The notes: a model not told the origin generated them from the sequence alone. 64,000 nt of DNA from Neobacillus niacini (GCF_000759675.1 NZ_BAWM01000004.1:124001-188000), one strand, 5' to 3'; counted from the first letter of the stretch, positions 1 to 14,327 are shown. Made by a program: numbers and translations.

Positions 1-1371
1 TGTTACAATAAAATTCCTGCCTTGCTTATCTTTAACATGCATACTCATCATTTTTCTTACAGAGTCAAACGGAAATTCTTTGACTATTGTAAATTCATCC
101 AATAAATTTGTGCGATCCAACCCAGCTTTCATTCCACTAACTAGCAATGCACCCTCTGTAGGGTCTCCGTCAAGAATGTAATCCTCGTCCTTAATAACTA
201 ATTCTGAATGATTGCAGATCATCCCAAAAATAAGCATTTGCTGTAAAGCTTTCTCATCTTTTGGATGAACACGAGTATTATCACGGTAAAAATCTCCCCG
301 CGGTTGATACCCAACCCCTTCAACTGTCCAAGTGTGACCTCCGCTCCATAAATGGGTCACCGTCATTTTGTTTTGCGTCATTGTTCCCGTTTTATCAGAA
401 CAGATAACGGATGCACAGCCAAGTGTTTCTACTGCTGGCAGTTTTCTGACTATGGCATTTTTCTTAATCATTTTTTGGACTCCAAGAGACAATGCAACCG
501 TTACAATTGCAGGTAATCCCTCAGGAATAGCCGCAACTGCAAGGGAAACACCTGCTAAGAACATGGTATAAAGTTCATGTCCCTGTATGACTCCAATCGC
601 AACCACAAGAACCGTTAATAATAAAGCAACCGTAATTAAAATTTTTCCCAGCTGCTCTAATCGGCGCTGTAAAGGCGTATCTTGTGTTTCGGCATTTTGG
701 AGTAAATCAGCAATTTGTCCCATCGCTGTTTTCATCCCTGTACCAATAACTACTCCGACACCACTTCCCCTAGTGATCATCGTGCCCATAAAAGCAATGT
801 TTTCCATATCACCAATACCAGGGTTTACTGTTTTTAAACGATTTATGTGTTTAGTGACAGGCACAGACTCACCAGTGAGGGCTGACTCTTCAATTTCTAA
901 ACTTCTCGATTCAATAATCCGTACATCGGCACCAATTCGATCTCCACTTGAAAATTTTATGATATCTCCGACGACAATTTCTTTAGAAGGGATTTTAATC
1001 CACTGTCCTGCCCGTAATACAGAGACCTGTGGTGCTGATAATTCCTTTAGTGCCTGCAGGGATTTTTCAGCTCTTCTCTCTTGAAAAAATCCAAGGAAAC
1101 CATTAATAATTACTATGGCAATAATCGCAATTGCATCAATATACTCGCCCAGCAATCCTGATAATAGCGTGGCAGCTAGCAGTACTAAAACCATAAAATC
1201 TTTAAACTGACTAAAAAATAAGAGTAAAGCAGATTGCTTTTCCCCTTCCTCCAATTCATTAAGCCCATGCTGGGCAATTCGTTTCTTTACGGCTTCTGGT
1301 GATAATCCAGAAGAAAAGTCGGTATCTAAGACCTTTTCTACTTGATTTATCTCCATCTCATGGAATTTCAT
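1..1371 (-). CDS. yloB: P-type calcium-transporting ATPase (N-terminal half, runs off window)
   Basis: This is the first 457 codons of a P2-type cation pump that continues beyond base 1; the B. subtilis homologue is about 890 residues. Visible in order are an N-terminal cytoplasmic segment, a first pair of membrane helices (about residues 45-95), the actuator motif LTGESVPV, the M4 motif IPEGLP and the phosphorylation motif SDKTGTMTQ with the catalytic Asp near residue 326. PEGLP with DKTGT is typical of Ca2+-ATPases. The start is ATG at 1371, preceded by AAGGGGAG about 12 nt upstream; an ATG slightly further upstream runs straight into a stop. It is divergent from rqcH across 190 bases. Family known, ion specificity inferred. 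Plus-strand ORFs inside it are shadows. Confidence 0.93.
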   Translation of the reverse strand, partial: MKFHEMEINQVEKVLDTDFSSGLSPEAVKKRIAQHGLNELEEGEKQSALLLFFSQFKDFMVLVLLAATLLSGLLGEYIDAIAIIAIVIINGFLGFFQERRAEKSLQALKELSAPQVSVLRAGQWIKIPSKEIVVGDIIKFSSGDRIGADVRIIESRSLEIEESALTGESVPVTKHINRLKTVNPGIGDMENIAFMGTMITRGSGVGVVIGTGMKTAMGQIADLLQNAETQDTPLQRRLEQLGKILITVALLLTVLVVAIGVIQGHELYTMFLAGVSLAVAAIPEGLPAIVTVALSLGVQKMIKKNAIVRKLPAVETLGCASVICSDKTGTMTQNKMTVTHLWSGGHTWTVEGVGYQPRGDFYRDNTRVHPKDEKALQQMLIFGMICNHSELVIKDEDYILDGDPTEGALLVSGMKAGLDRTNLLDEFTIVKEFPFDSVRKMMSMHVKDKQGRNFIVT

Positions 1372-1494
1372 CCGACCATCTCACTCCCCTTAATTGTCTA
1401 AGACATACTCTAAAGAAAGCTTATTCAGCCTCGTCCCAAAAAATGCTATGATAATTAAGACGAGTTATTGATAACTGAATGAACAAGTTAAAAT

Positions 1495-1524
1495 GAGACA
1501 TACTCTAACTCTGTAAGCTATACT
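1495..1524 (+). promoter_or_regulatory. Candidate sigma-A promoter of rqcH
   Basis: GAGACA (1495-1500) and TATACT (1519-1524) are separated by 18 bases and lie about 40 bases before the rqcH start. The -10 is good and the -35 weak. The 13-base word agacatactctaa in the spacer region also occurs at 1401-1413. Confidence 0.4.
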
Positions 1525-1562
1525 AAAGTGAATAAATATGTTTGTAGTAAAGGATGTTTTCC

Positions 1563-3272
1563 ATGTCATTTGATGGTTTATTTACAAAAGCAATGGTTGA
1601 TGAACTCGCGCGAACCTTAAAGGGCGGAAGAATTAATAAAGTACACCAGCCTTATAAAAATGAAGTAATCCTAACAATCCGTGCAAATGGAGTGAATCAA
1701 AAATTATTATTTTCCGCACACCCCAGCTACGCACGTGTACAGCTCACAAATGAAGCATACGAGAATCCTAGTGAACCGCCAATGTTCTGTATGCTGCTAA
1801 GAAAGCATATTGAGGGCTATATATTAGAGGATATATATCAGGTTGAAAATGATCGAATGATTATATTTGAAATTAAAGGACGAAATGAAATCGGAGATGT
1901 AAGCTACAAGCAGTTAATTATTGAAATAATGGGCAGGCACAGTAATATTGTACTGGTTGATAAAACCCGAAATATTATTCTCGACAGCGTGAAGCATGTT
2001 TCGTTTGCGGTAAACAGTCACAGAGCGATATTACCAGGTCAGCCCTATATTTATCCACCGGAACAAAATAAACAAAATCCATTCTTGGCAGTTGAAGATG
2101 ATGTATTGAGAAAGATTGATTTTAATAGCGGTAAGCTTGACCGGCAAATTGTAGAGCATTTTGCTGGAACTTCACCATTATTCGCGAAAGAAGTTATTTT
2201 CCGAAGTGGCATTGCCAACCGGACAACTGTCCCACAGACGTTCATTCAAATGATACAAAGGATTCAGATTGGAGAGCTATCACCTGCTATCATGTCAACG
2301 GGGAATAAGGAAGTGTTCTACTTATTTCCACTCGCCCATATCAAAGGAGAAGTAAAAAGCTTCTCAACCTTAAGTGAGATGCTTGACCGCTTTTATTTTG
2401 GAAAGGCTGAGCGGGACAGGGTTAAACAGCAAGGAAATGATATTGAGCGGTTAATCATCAATGAAAAAGAAAAGAATGAGAAAAAAATTGAAAAGTTGGA
2501 GAGCACATTAAGAGAGGCTGAGAAAGCCGACCAGCTCCAACGCTTCGGTGAACTTTTGACAGCAAATCTCTATGCAGCCAAAAAAGGGATGAAAGAAATA
2601 GAAGTAATTGATTATTACGATGAAATGGGCGGCAAAGTTGCAATACCATTAGATCCGCGAAAAACGCCTTCAGAAAATGCCCAAAAGTATTTTTCTAAAT
2701 ACCAGAAAGCAAAAAACTCTGTTTCTATCGTTATCGAACAAATTGAAAAGGCACGTGAGGAAGTGATATACTTTGAAAATTTACTTCAACAGGTGCAGTC
2801 GGCGTCCCCTAAAGATATTCAAGAAATTCGCGAAGAACTCGTAGAAGGAGGGTATATCCGTGACCGCCAAAGACGAAATGCGAAAAAGATATCCAAAGCC
2901 AAGCCAATTCTTGACCACTACTTTTCATCTGATGGAACTGAAATTATTGTTGGAAAAAACAATAAGCAAAATGATTATTTGACCAATAAACTTGCTGCAA
3001 GAGATGAAATTTGGCTTCATACCAAGGACATTCCTGGCTCGCATGTTGTCATCCGAAGTAAAGAACCATCTGAAGGAACTATCAATGAAGCGGCGAAATT
3101 GGCTGCCTATTTTAGTAAAGCCCGAAACTCTAGTTCCGTACCAGTAGATTTTACAAAGGTACGGTATGTTAAGAAGCCTAGCGGTGCAAAGCCTGGTTTT
3201 GTTATCTATGATAATCAACAGACAGTATATGTAACACCTGAAGAGGAAATGGTTCTTAAACTTAAGAAATAA
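1563..3272 (+). CDS. rqcH: Ribosome quality control factor RqcH (NFACT/Rqc2 family)
   Basis: RqcH binds obstructed 50S-peptidyl-tRNA complexes and recruits tRNA-Ala to add C-terminal alanine tails that mark stalled nascent chains for proteolysis. It is 569 aa, the usual length (B. subtilis YloA/RqcH about 570). The NFACT-N domain carries the Asp97-Arg98 pair known to be needed for RqcH function (context VENDRM). A central charged coiled coil spans about residues 290-430, and an NFACT-R domain follows (about 440-560; motifs [24 protein letters not shown]). The start is ATG at 1563 with AAAGGA ending 8 bases upstream; the upstream in-frame ATG at 1554 lies inside that ribosome binding site. It is monocistronic, convergent with pyrE and divided from it by a shared terminator. 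Older names: YloA, FbpA-like. Confidence 0.95.
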   Translation: MSFDGLFTKAMVDELARTLKGGRINKVHQPYKNEVILTIRANGVNQKLLFSAHPSYARVQLTNEAYENPSEPPMFCMLLRKHIEGYILEDIYQVENDRMIIFEIKGRNEIGDVSYKQLIIEIMGRHSNIVLVDKTRNIILDSVKHVSFAVNSHRAILPGQPYIYPPEQNKQNPFLAVEDDVLRKIDFNSGKLDRQIVEHFAGTSPLFAKEVIFRSGIANRTTVPQTFIQMIQRIQIGELSPAIMSTGNKEVFYLFPLAHIKGEVKSFSTLSEMLDRFYFGKAERDRVKQQGNDIERLIINEKEKNEKKIEKLESTLREAEKADQLQRFGELLTANLYAAKKGMKEIEVIDYYDEMGGKVAIPLDPRKTPSENAQKYFSKYQKAKNSVSIVIEQIEKAREEVIYFENLLQQVQSASPKDIQEIREELVEGGYIRDRQRRNAKKISKAKPILDHYFSSDGTEIIVGKNNKQNDYLTNKLAARDEIWLHTKDIPGSHVVIRSKEPSEGTINEAAKLAAYFSKARNSSSVPVDFTKVRYVKKPSGAKPGFVIYDNQQTVYVTPEEEMVLKLKK

Positions 3273-3275
3273 TAA

Positions 3276-3303
3276 AAATGCCCCGGATTCCGGGGCGTTT
3301 GTT
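3276..3303. terminator. Bidirectional terminator between rqcH and pyrE
   Basis: A 7-bp GC stem GCCCCGG/CCGGGGC (3280-3286 with 3290-3296) has a 3-base loop. It is flanked by A-rich sequence on the left and T-rich sequence on the right, so it can stop both converging transcripts. Confidence 0.9.
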
Positions 3304-3932
3304 TTATTCGAATCTTTTACTCCAATCTGCTGGGGCTTTACTCCAGGATAGTAAACTTTCTTGATCGTCTTTGCTTATATAACCCTTTTCAATGGCTACC
3401 TCAACAAGCTTTGTAAAATCAGTCAGGGATTCGCTTTTAATCTCTTCTTGTGCGAATGCTTCCTTCCCCTTTTCCAGCTCATATGTAAAAATGGAAACCA
3501 CGCCAAGCACTTCACATCCTGCTTCTCTTAGTGCTTGGACGGCTGTTATGACACTGCCTCCGGTGGATATTAAATCTTCTACCACAACAACCTTTTGACC
3601 TTTTTCCACTTTACCTTCTATCTGGTTACCTTTGCCATGACCTTTTGCCTTCGACCGGACGTAACACATTGGTACGTTTAATAATTCACTTACCCAAGCA
3701 GCATGTGGAATCCCCGCGGTTGCAGTACCAGCAATTACTTCTGCATCAGGATAGTTCTTTAGAATAATAGATTGCATCCCTTGTGCAATCTCTTTTCTTA
3801 CTTCCGGATAAGAAAGAGTTAGGCGGTTGTCACAATAGATTGGTGAGCGTAATCCTGAAGTCCAGGTAAATGGTTCGTTTGGTTTCAAAGCAACTGCATT
3901 GATAGATAATAATTTTTCTGCTATTAATTTTT

Positions 3933-3936
<4 letters not shown>
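3304..3936 (-). CDS. pyrE: Orotate phosphoribosyltransferase
   Basis: PyrE converts orotate and PRPP to OMP, the fifth step of UMP synthesis. The 210-aa product has the type I PRTase PRPP loop [12 protein letters not shown] and the N-terminal substrate segment [16 protein letters not shown]. The start is ATG at 3936, which forms an ATGA overlap with the pyrF stop. A strong GGAGGAG lies upstream, and the family length (about 216 aa) agrees. The longer reading frame to 3966 would add ten residues inside pyrF and has no matching homology. It is the last gene of the pyr operon, followed by the shared terminator. Confidence 0.96.
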
Positions 3937-6328
<2,392 letters not shown>

Positions 6329-6332
<4 letters not shown>

Positions 6333-9300
6333 GCAAAAACAGCCTCCTTTTCCTCGGCAGCCATGGCTTCAGCTGAAAAATTCATTGACTCTATCACTTT
6401 CAGAATGGCATCTGCTGTATCTAATGACGTTAGACATGGAACTCCATTTTCAACTGCTTCACGACGGATTCTAAAGCCATCACGTTCTGGCTGTTTTCCC
6501 TTTGTAAGTGTGTTGATTATGAATTGAGCTTCCCCATTATGAATCACATCGAGCAATGTTTTTCCTTCTGAGCCAATCTTTCCAATTACTTTAACTCGGA
6601 GACCAGCAGACTCTAGTACGGCCGCTGTACCACCCGTTGCCATAAGTCGGTAGCCGTTTGCTGCAAATCGTTTCGCAAGCTTCAATGATTCTTGTTTGTC
6701 TTTATCTGCTACTGTAAACAAGACAGTACCAAATTTTTGAATTTTCATACCAGAAGCTACTAAACCTTTGTAAAGTGCTTTTTCCAGCGTACAATCTTTT
6801 CCCATTACCTCGCCAGTTGATTTCATTTCAGGACCGAGTGTTATATCAACATTTCTTAACTTAGCAAAAGAGAAGACTGGAACTTTTACATAAACACCTT
6901 TCTTTTCAGGAACAATTCCTGGTGTGTATCCCTGTTCAGTTATGGAAACACCCAAGATCGCTTTTGTGGCAATTTTAGCCATTGGAACATTGGTTATTTT
7001 GCTTAAAAACGGAACAGTACGACTGGAACGTGGATTTACTTCAAGGACATATACTTGACCCTTTGATAATACATACTGAATATTTAACAGACCTACGATG
7101 TTCAGACCTTTAGCCATTTTTTCTGTGTATTCAACTAGCGTTTGTTTCACACTATCTGATAAAGTTTGTGGCGGATAGACGGCAATCGAATCCCCAGAAT
7201 GGACCCCTGCACGTTCAATATGTTCCATAATTCCAGGTATCAACACATTTTCACCGTCACAAATGGCGTCCACTTCAATTTCCTGACCCGTTAAGTAGCG
7301 GTCTATTAACACAGGATGTTCAGGATTGATTTTAACGGCATTTTCCATATAATGAAGCAGTTCTTCTTGGCGATAAACAATTTCCATCGCTCTGCCGCCG
7401 AGTACATAAGATGGGCGAACAAGGACAGGGTAGCCAATTTCATTTGCAATCCCAATTGCTTCTGCTACCGATAATGCTGTTTTTCCTAACGGCTGTGGAA
7501 TATTTAGTTTTTCAAGAGCTTGTTCAAATTTATCCCTATTTTCGGCACGATCTAAATCCTCTAAGCTTGTTCCAAGAATTTTTACTCCATTTTCTGCTAA
7601 TTTTGCAGCTAGATTAATCGCTGTCTGTCCGCCGAATTGAACAACGACACCAATAGGATTTTCTAGATCGATAATACTCATGACATCCTCAATCGTTAAA
7701 GGTTCGAAATAAAGTTTATCGGAGATACTGAAATCCGTCGAAACCGTTTCTGGATTGTTATTGATAATAATTGCTTCATATCCTGCTTCTTTAATCGCTT
7801 TAACAGAATGAACGGTTGCGTAATCAAATTCAATCCCCTGCCCGATGCGAATGGGACCAGAGCCGAGAACGATAACACTTTTTCTATCAGTTACAATCGA
7901 TTCATTTTCTTCCTCATAGGTTCCATAATAATAAGGTGTTTCTGACTCAAATTCAGCTGCACACGTATCCACCATTTTATAAACTGGAATCAGCCCATAA
8001 TCTTTGCGCAGGCTGTAAATATCCGCTTCCTTTTGTTCCCAAAGTTCGGCAATCTTTTTATCAGAAAAGCCCTTTTGTTTGGCTTCCTTAAGAACTTCCA
8101 TATTCATTGAATTAGCAGTTAGTTTTGTTTCTAAGTCAATGATTCCCTGAAACTTGTGTAAGAAAAATAAGTCAATTTGGCTCCATTGGTGAATGGTTTC
8201 AACTGTTATACCTCGCTTAATTGCTTCTGCGATGTAAAAGAGTCTTTCATCTCCAGCTTTGCAAATTCGTTTTTCTAGTAATTCATTACTAATATCCGCT
8301 GCACCATTTAACTCGAAATGGTGTACACCAGCTTCTAGCGAGCGAATTGCTTTTAATAAAGATTCCTCAAATGTACGGCCAATCGCCATCACTTCACCCG
8401 TTGCTTTCATTTGCGTTCCAAGTGATCGGTTCCCTGATTCAAATTTATCAAATGGCCACCTAGGGATCTTGGTAACGATGTAATCAAGAGCAGGTTCGAA
8501 GCTAGCGTACGTTTTCCCTGTTACAGGGTTAAGCATTTCATCTAATGTTAAGCCTACTGCAATTTTTGCTGCAAGTTTAGCAATCGGATAACCTGTTGCT
8601 TTTGAAGCAAGAGCCGAAGAACGGCTTACCCTTGGATTCACTTCGATTATATAGTAGTTAAAGCTATATGGGTCTAGTGCAAGCTGAACATTACAGCCGC
8701 CTTCTATTCCAAGTGAACGAATAATTTTAAGTGAAACATTTCTTAATAACTGATATTCTCTGTCACTTAATGTTTGACTAGGTGCCACTACAATCGAGTC
8801 ACCTGTATGAACACCAACAGGATCAATGTTTTCCATATTACATACAACAATCGCATTGTCATTTCCATCACGCATTACTTCGTATTCGATTTCTTTATAA
8901 CCGGCAATACTTTTCTCAAGCAAGCATTGATTGACCGGACTGCTTTTTAAACCACTTGTTACAATTTCGTTAAGCTCTTCTGAATTATGGCAGATCCCGC
9001 CGCCAGTCCCGCCAAGCGTATAAGCAGGACGTACAATGACTGGGAATCCTATTTTTTCAACGAATGCATATGCTTCAGCTAATTCATGGATAATTTCACT
9101 ATCTGGAACAGGCTCTTTAAGTTCATTCATGAGACTTCGAAATAAGTCACGGTCCTCGGCTTGTTTAATCGCTGATAATTTCGTTCCTAGGATCTCGACC
9201 TCACACTCATCCAACACTCCGGAATTTGCTAATTCAACAGCAAGATTAAGACCTGTTTGACCGCCAAGAGTTGCCAAAAGTGCATCAGGTCGTTCTTTAC

Positions 9301-9535
9301 GAATGATTCTACTTACGAATTCTTCTGTTAATGGCTCAATATAGACAGCATCTGCAATCTCTGTATCTGTCATGATAGTCGCTGGATTTGAGTTAACAAG
9401 TATTACGCGATAACCTTCTTCTTTAAGTGCAATACAAGCCTGGGTGCCTGCATAATCAAATTCTGCTGCCTGGCCGATGACAATTGGTCCTGAACCAATG
9501 ACTAAAATGGAGTTTATATCTGTACGTTTAGGCAT
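6329..9535 (-). CDS. carB: Carbamoyl-phosphate synthase large subunit (pyrimidine-specific)
   Basis: CarB makes carbamoyl phosphate from bicarbonate, ATP and ammonia supplied by CarA. The 1068-aa protein contains two homologous ATP-grasp halves, starting near residues 1 and 550. Each opens with a GSGPI(V/R)IGQ motif ([19 protein letters not shown] and [18 protein letters not shown]). An MGS-type allosteric domain occupies the last 140 residues ([15 protein letters not shown]). Its place in the PyrR-controlled operon marks it as the pyrimidine isozyme (pyrAB), as opposed to an arginine isozyme elsewhere. It overlaps carA by 8 bases and pyrK by 4. Confidence 0.97.
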
Positions 9536-10619
9536 GTTGTGTAACCTCCTGTTTTTCAGACTCGATCATTGCAAGAAACTGATCGAATAAATGGTTTGCG
9601 TCTTCAGGTCCTGGTGAAGCCTCTGGATGGTATTGAACAGTAAAGGCAGGATAATCTAAATGCTTTAAGCCCTCTATTGTTCCATCATTTAAAGCGATAT
9701 GACTAACAACAAGTCTTGTATCCTGTAATGACTTGTCATCAACCGTAAAACTATGGTTTTGTGCCGTTATTGCAATTTTCCCAGTTGTTAAATCTTTAAC
9801 AGGGTGGTTTGAGCCGCGATGACCGAATTTCATTTTGATAGTATTGGCTCCACATGCCAGCGCAAATAATTGGTGTCCAAGACATATTCCAAATAAAGGT
9901 ACCATGCCTAAAACTTGCTTAATCATATGGATGGCCTCAGGAACATCCTTGGGGTCCCCAGGTCCATTAGAAAGCATAATTCCGTCTGGCCGTAATTGAA
10001 GGATTTCATCTGCGGTTGTATGATAGGGAACCACCACAACATCACAATTCCGTTTATTTAATTCTCTTAGAATGCCGTGCTTCATTCCGAAATCAACGAG
10101 TACAATTCTTTTTCCACGCCCTGGACTTGGGTAAGAATTTTTTGTAGAGACTTTTCTGACTTGATCAATTGGAAGCTTTGTCTGCCTTAGCTTACTAATT
10201 ACTTCATTTGGATCACTTTCAATCGAGCAGATTGCGCCTTTTAATGTCCCAAACTTACGGATAATCCTCGTTAATTTACGTGTATCAATACCTGCAATTC
10301 CAGGAATTTTTTTCATTTTAAAATATTCATCTATCGTAAATTCACTTCTCCAATTGGAAGGGAATTCTGTTGCATCTTTCACAATAAAGCCTTTCACAGC
10401 CGGGTTAATCGTTTCAAAATCGTCTCGGTTAATCCCGTAATTACCAATCAATGGATAAGTCAACATAACAATTTGACCGCAATAGGATGGATCAGAAAGT
10501 ATTTCTTGATAGCCCGTCATTCCTGTATTAAAGACGACTTCTCCAATAGTATCCATGTGACTTCCAAACCCTTCACCGATAAAAATCGTTCCATCTTCTA
10601 AAATTAGCTGTGCTTTCAT
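9528..10619 (-). CDS. carA: Carbamoyl-phosphate synthase small (glutaminase) subunit
   Basis: CarA hydrolyses glutamine and channels ammonia to CarB. It is 363 aa. The N-terminal CPSase small-chain domain has the start [19 protein letters not shown]. The class I glutamine amidotransferase domain has its nucleophile Cys in [13 protein letters not shown] and the His/Glu pair in [11 protein letters not shown]. The pyrC stop lies just 4 bases upstream. It corresponds to pyrAA of B. subtilis. Confidence 0.97.
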   Translation of the reverse strand: MKAQLILEDGTIFIGEGFGSHMDTIGEVVFNTGMTGYQEILSDPSYCGQIVMLTYPLIGNYGINRDDFETINPAVKGFIVKDATEFPSNWRSEFTIDEYFKMKKIPGIAGIDTRKLTRIIRKFGTLKGAICSIESDPNEVISKLRQTKLPIDQVRKVSTKNSYPSPGRGKRIVLVDFGMKHGILRELNKRNCDVVVVPYHTTADEILQLRPDGIMLSNGPGDPKDVPEAIHMIKQVLGMVPLFGICLGHQLFALACGANTIKMKFGHRGSNHPVKDLTTGKIAITAQNHSFTVDDKSLQDTRLVVSHIALNDGTIEGLKHLDYPAFTVQYHPEASPGPEDANHLFDQFLAMIESEKQEVTQHA

Positions 10620-10623
10620 GCTG

Positions 10624-11901
10624 TTACACTTCCTTTTCCCATACTATTTTGCCGCTCGCGATTGTCAATTGCGGCCAGCCCTTACAAGCCCAGCCTGCAA
10701 ATGGAGTATTTTTTCCTTTAGATAAATATTCTTGTGGGTCAATGACTCTTTCTTCCTGCAAGTCCAAAAGAACAATGTCTGCAGGAGCTCCTACTTCAAT
10801 GGTTCCAAATGGAAGTGAAAAGCTGTCTGCCGGCTTTTTCGTCAAAAACTCAATTAACTGTTCTAGTGTCATAATGTTCTTTAAGACGAAATGTGTATAA
10901 AGCAATGGGAATGCTGTTTCCAAACCGACAATTCCAAAAGGAGCAAGCTCCATTCCCTCACCTTTTTCTTCACTTGTATGCGGTGCATGATCGGTTGCAA
11001 TAAAATCAAGTGTTCCGTCTAACAGTCCTTCAATTAACGCATCCCGATCAGAAGAATCGCGAAGCGGTGGATTCATTTTATAATTGGGATCAAGTCCTGG
11101 GATATCATCTTGTGTCAATATTAAGTGGTGTGGTGTTACTTCCGCAGTGACATTAATTCCCGCTCTCTTTGCATCACGTATCACACGGACCGATTCTTTG
11201 GTACTAACATGGCAAACATGATAATGGCACCCTGCTGCCTCAGCAAGTAATACATCCCTGGCTATCTGGACAGACTCACAAACGGATGGAATTCCGTTTA
11301 ATCCATTCCTCTCCGAAAAAGACCCTTCATGCACACAACCCTTATTTATTAATGTGTCTTCTTCACAATGGGCAACAATGGCTACATTCTCTTCAGCTGC
11401 CTTACGCATTGCTTTTAACATCATCTCAGCAGACTGAACGCCGACACCGTCATCAGTAAATGCAAATGCTCCTGCATTTTTTAACGCTTCAAAGTCTGTT
11501 AAGTCTTTTCCAAGTTGTCTTACTGTGATTGATGCATAAGGTAAAACCCTTACGTTTGCTGTTTCTTCGATTCGTTTCTGCACCCATTCCATTTGTTCTT
11601 TAGAATCTGGAACTGGTCTTGTATTCGGCATTGCTGCTAAGGTTGTATATCCACCTCTAGCGGCAGCGAGTGTACCCGTCGCAATCGTTTCTTTTTTCTC
11701 GCCGCCGGGCTCGCGGAGATGGACATGTAAGTCGATAAATCCTGGTGATACCAATGTCCCTGTTGCGTCAATTTTTCGATCTACATTAGCTTCCATTTGA
11801 TTCTCTATTTTTGTGATGATTCCATCTTCTATTAAAATATCCCCTTGTTTACTTTGGCCATTAGATGCTATGTAACTGGCGTTCTGAATAAGTAGTTTCA
11901 T
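10624..11901 (-). CDS. pyrC: Dihydroorotase (type I)
   Basis: PyrC cyclises carbamoyl aspartate to dihydroorotate. The 425-aa amidohydrolase shows the zinc-binding [16 protein letters not shown] motif and the catalytic [12 protein letters not shown] segment. The start is ATG at 11901, 9 bases after AAGGAG. The ATG two codons upstream is only 3 bases from that site, so it is less likely. The gene start lies within the last 41 bases of pyrB. Confidence 0.95.
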   Translation of the reverse strand: MKLLIQNASYIASNGQSKQGDILIEDGIITKIENQMEANVDRKIDATGTLVSPGFIDLHVHLREPGGEKKETIATGTLAAARGGYTTLAAMPNTRPVPDSKEQMEWVQKRIEETANVRVLPYASITVRQLGKDLTDFEALKNAGAFAFTDDGVGVQSAEMMLKAMRKAAEENVAIVAHCEEDTLINKGCVHEGSFSERNGLNGIPSVCESVQIARDVLLAEAAGCHYHVCHVSTKESVRVIRDAKRAGINVTAEVTPHHLILTQDDIPGLDPNYKMNPPLRDSSDRDALIEGLLDGTLDFIATDHAPHTSEEKGEGMELAPFGIVGLETAFPLLYTHFVLKNIMTLEQLIEFLTKKPADSFSLPFGTIEVGAPADIVLLDLQEERVIDPQEYLSKGKNTPFAGWACKGWPQLTIASGKIVWEKEV

Positions 11902-12805
11902 TCTCATACACTCCTTTTATGCTTTCTAGTGACCTCTTTAAGACAGCCATTCTTACATATACTCCATTTTCCATTTGCTTAAAAATTCTTGACCGTTTAC
12001 ATTCGACTAAGCTATCAGCTATCTCAACATTTCGATTTACTGGTGCGGGGTGCATAATTATACTACGAGACTTCATGTTCTGTTCTCTTTCCAAGGTTAG
12101 ACCAAACTGTCTATGATAATCTGCTGCTGTATAGCTTCCCTTCTTTTGGTGGCGTTCATGCTGAACACGAAGTAGCATGACTACATCAGCCTCGACTACT
12201 GCTTCATCAATTGGTCTAAATCTGGCTGCACTTAGACTATGTTGATCAAACCATTCCTCTGGACCAGAGAAAATAACATCTGCTCCTAATCTTGTGAGTG
12301 TATCTGCATTCGAACGTGCTACTCTACTATGCCTTATGTCACCTATGATGGCAATTTTCAAACCTGTAAACCCACCAAACTCCTGATAGATAGTTAAAAG
12401 GTCTAGAAGTGATTGTGTAGGATGATGACCGCACCCATCTCCTCCATTAATAACTGGTATCGAAATTTTTCCAACAAGTTCATCAAAGTAACGATCTTGC
12501 CCATGGCGTATAACAATGGTATTAACGCCAATAGATTCAAGTGTTTTTACCGTATCGTAAAGTGTTTCTCCTTTTTGTACACTTGAGGTTTGGACTTCAA
12601 ATGGAATAACATTTAAACCTAATCTTCTTTCTGCCACTTCAAAACTTGATTTCGTTCTTGTACTTGCTTCAAAAAATAAGTTTGCTGCAAATAATTGCTC
12701 TCCTGATCGCCATTTCATTCCTTCAGCAAAATTCTGTGCATCTGTTAAAATTTGATAAATCTCTTCAACTTTTAACTCATTTGTGGTTAGCAAGTGATTT
12801 AACAT
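11861..12805 (-). CDS. pyrB: Aspartate carbamoyltransferase catalytic subunit
   Basis: PyrB condenses carbamoyl phosphate and aspartate. The 314-aa product has the carbamoyl-phosphate motif FFEASTRTK, the [13 protein letters not shown] loop, the HPTQSLLDL motif and MHPAPVNRN near the C-terminus. No regulatory subunit gene (pyrI) is adjacent, as is usual for Bacillaceae, where the enzyme is an unregulated trimer. The C-terminus runs about 10 residues beyond the B. subtilis protein and overlaps pyrC. Expression is controlled by the attenuator just upstream. Confidence 0.96.
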   Translation of the reverse strand: MLNHLLTTNELKVEEIYQILTDAQNFAEGMKWRSGEQLFAANLFFEASTRTKSSFEVAERRLGLNVIPFEVQTSSVQKGETLYDTVKTLESIGVNTIVIRHGQDRYFDELVGKISIPVINGGDGCGHHPTQSLLDLLTIYQEFGGFTGLKIAIIGDIRHSRVARSNADTLTRLGADVIFSGPEEWFDQHSLSAARFRPIDEAVVEADVVMLLRVQHERHQKKGSYTAADYHRQFGLTLEREQNMKSRSIIMHPAPVNRNVEIADSLVECKRSRIFKQMENGVYVRMAVLKRSLESIKGVYENETTYSERQLHSI

Positions 12806-12831
12806 GCTATTCCCCCATCTCTCAATTTGGT

Positions 12832-12955
12832 AAAAAAAGACCCTGATTTAAGGAAATCAGGGTGCAATAAAATCTAACAAAGTCCATAAATGTGCAGACA
12901 CATTACAATGGCACTCAGTATTACACCCTTATAGCCTCTCTGGACTACTTTTAAA
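12832..12955 (-). promoter_or_regulatory. PyrR-dependent attenuator in the pyrP-pyrB gap
   Basis: On the minus strand the PyrR-binding loop AGTCCAGAGAGGCT (12933-12946) matches the consensus ARUCCNGNGAGGYU exactly. Downstream is a Rho-independent terminator with a 10-bp stem ACCCTGATTT/AAATCAGGGT (12840-12849 with 12854-12863), loop and T7 run. PyrR bound with UMP/UTP stabilises the anti-antiterminator and so allows termination before pyrB. Confidence 0.93.
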
Positions 12956-12968
12956 AGGTTGATTACTC

Positions 12969-14294
12969 TTATGCAGTTTTTTGATTATCTTTTTCTACTG
13001 TTTGGTTAAACATATCTTCACTTACTGGCTCTCTGCCAGGAAGGATTAGGTGTAGAAGAACGCCGGCTATTGCAGCAAATGCCATTCCTTGAATTTGAAA
13101 GGATTCTGAAACTTTTATAAATGCTCCGCCAATTCCGATGACAAGAATGACCGATGATATCACCAAGTTACGATTATTACCAAAATCAATTTTACTGTCA
13201 ACGAGCATCCGTAAACCTGATGAAGCAATAATTCCAAAGAGCAGGATGGAAACCCCACCCATTACAGGCGTTGGGATTGTACTGATTAATGCCGTTATTT
13301 TTCCGATAAATCCAAAGATAGTAGCAAGAACTGCCGCACCCGCAATGACATAGACACTGTATACTCGAGTTATTGCTAGGACACCGATATTCTCTCCATA
13401 AGTTGTTTTTGGTGGTCCGCCAATCAATGCAGAAATAATAGTTGCTGCTCCATCCCCTAAAATGGAGCGGTGTAAACCTGGTTCTTTAATGTAATCTCGC
13501 CCAACAACTTTACTTAGTACAAGCTGGTGTCCAATATGCTCTGAAAGAGTAACAATCGCGACTGGTACCATTAGAAGTGCTAAGTCCCAAGTTATTTTAA
13601 CCTCGTAGCTTACAAATGGAATGATGAATTCAGGCATTTCAAACCAACTTGCTTCCAACACTGGCTTAAAATCAACAATCCCGATTGCAAAAGAGTAAAG
13701 ATAGCCGACAACTATACCTGCCAGAATTGGGATTATGCTTAACATTCCGCGCATGTAGATGGTACAAATAATGGTTGCTGCTAATGTTACCAAAGCCGCA
13801 GAGAAATGTATCAAGCTATATTCACCTGCTGGATTATTCATTGCCATACTAACAGCTGTACCAGCAAGTGCTAAGCCGATAACAATTATGACTGGACCGA
13901 CAACGATTGGAGGTAGCAAATTCATTATCCAGCGATGACCTGCTTTACTAATCACTAGAGCTACAATTCCGTAAACCAGACCTGCTAGGAAGGAGCCAAT
14001 CATTGCGCCGCCTGGACCAGCTGTTGCTTTTGCTGCAATGACTGGAGCAATAAAAGCAAACGAGGAACCAAGGTACGCGGGTACCTGCCATTTTGTTATC
14101 ATTAGGAAAGCGAGTGTTCCTAAACCACTTGATATCAATGCAATTGCCGGGCTTAATCCTACAAGATAAGGAACAAGAATGGTCGCTCCAAACATTGCAA
14201 ATAAATGCTGTAAGCTTAAAGTGAGCCATTGTGCAGGATTGGGAATCTCTTTCACGTCTAAGATTGGTTTATTGTTCAATTGTTTCTCCCCCAC
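12969..14294 (-). CDS. pyrP: Uracil permease
   Basis: This is a 441-aa membrane protein of the nucleobase:cation symporter-2 (UraA) family. It begins with a short cytoplasmic tail followed by LTLSLQHLFAMFGATILVP and about a dozen to fourteen hydrophobic segments. Family motifs seen are the N-terminal QHL/FGAT segment and TTYGENIGVLAITRVYS in the substrate-binding repeat. It sits second in the pyr operon, between two PyrR attenuators, matching pyrP of B. subtilis. It imports uracil for salvage to UMP. Confidence 0.95.
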   Translation of the reverse strand: MGEKQLNNKPILDVKEIPNPAQWLTLSLQHLFAMFGATILVPYLVGLSPAIALISSGLGTLAFLMITKWQVPAYLGSSFAFIAPVIAAKATAGPGGAMIGSFLAGLVYGIVALVISKAGHRWIMNLLPPIVVGPVIIVIGLALAGTAVSMAMNNPAGEYSLIHFSAALVTLAATIICTIYMRGMLSIIPILAGIVVGYLYSFAIGIVDFKPVLEASWFEMPEFIIPFVSYEVKITWDLALLMVPVAIVTLSEHIGHQLVLSKVVGRDYIKEPGLHRSILGDGAATIISALIGGPPKTTYGENIGVLAITRVYSVYVIAGAAVLATIFGFIGKITALISTIPTPVMGGVSILLFGIIASSGLRMLVDSKIDFGNNRNLVISSVILVIGIGGAFIKVSESFQIQGMAFAAIAGVLLHLILPGREPVSEDMFNQTVEKDNQKTA

Positions 14295-14327
14295 AATCTT
14301 TTTATTTATTAGTGCGCATTTTTCTCA

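Noticed and set aside
587..1084. 165-codon plus-strand ORF opposite yloB
   Set aside because: It lies antisense to a strongly conserved ATPase, has no ribosome binding site and no recognisable protein features.
12640..12680. Aspartate carbamoyltransferase motif FFEASTRTK instead of FFEPSTRTR
   Set aside because: The Ala variant also occurs in well-characterised enzymes such as the E. coli one, so it is not a defect.
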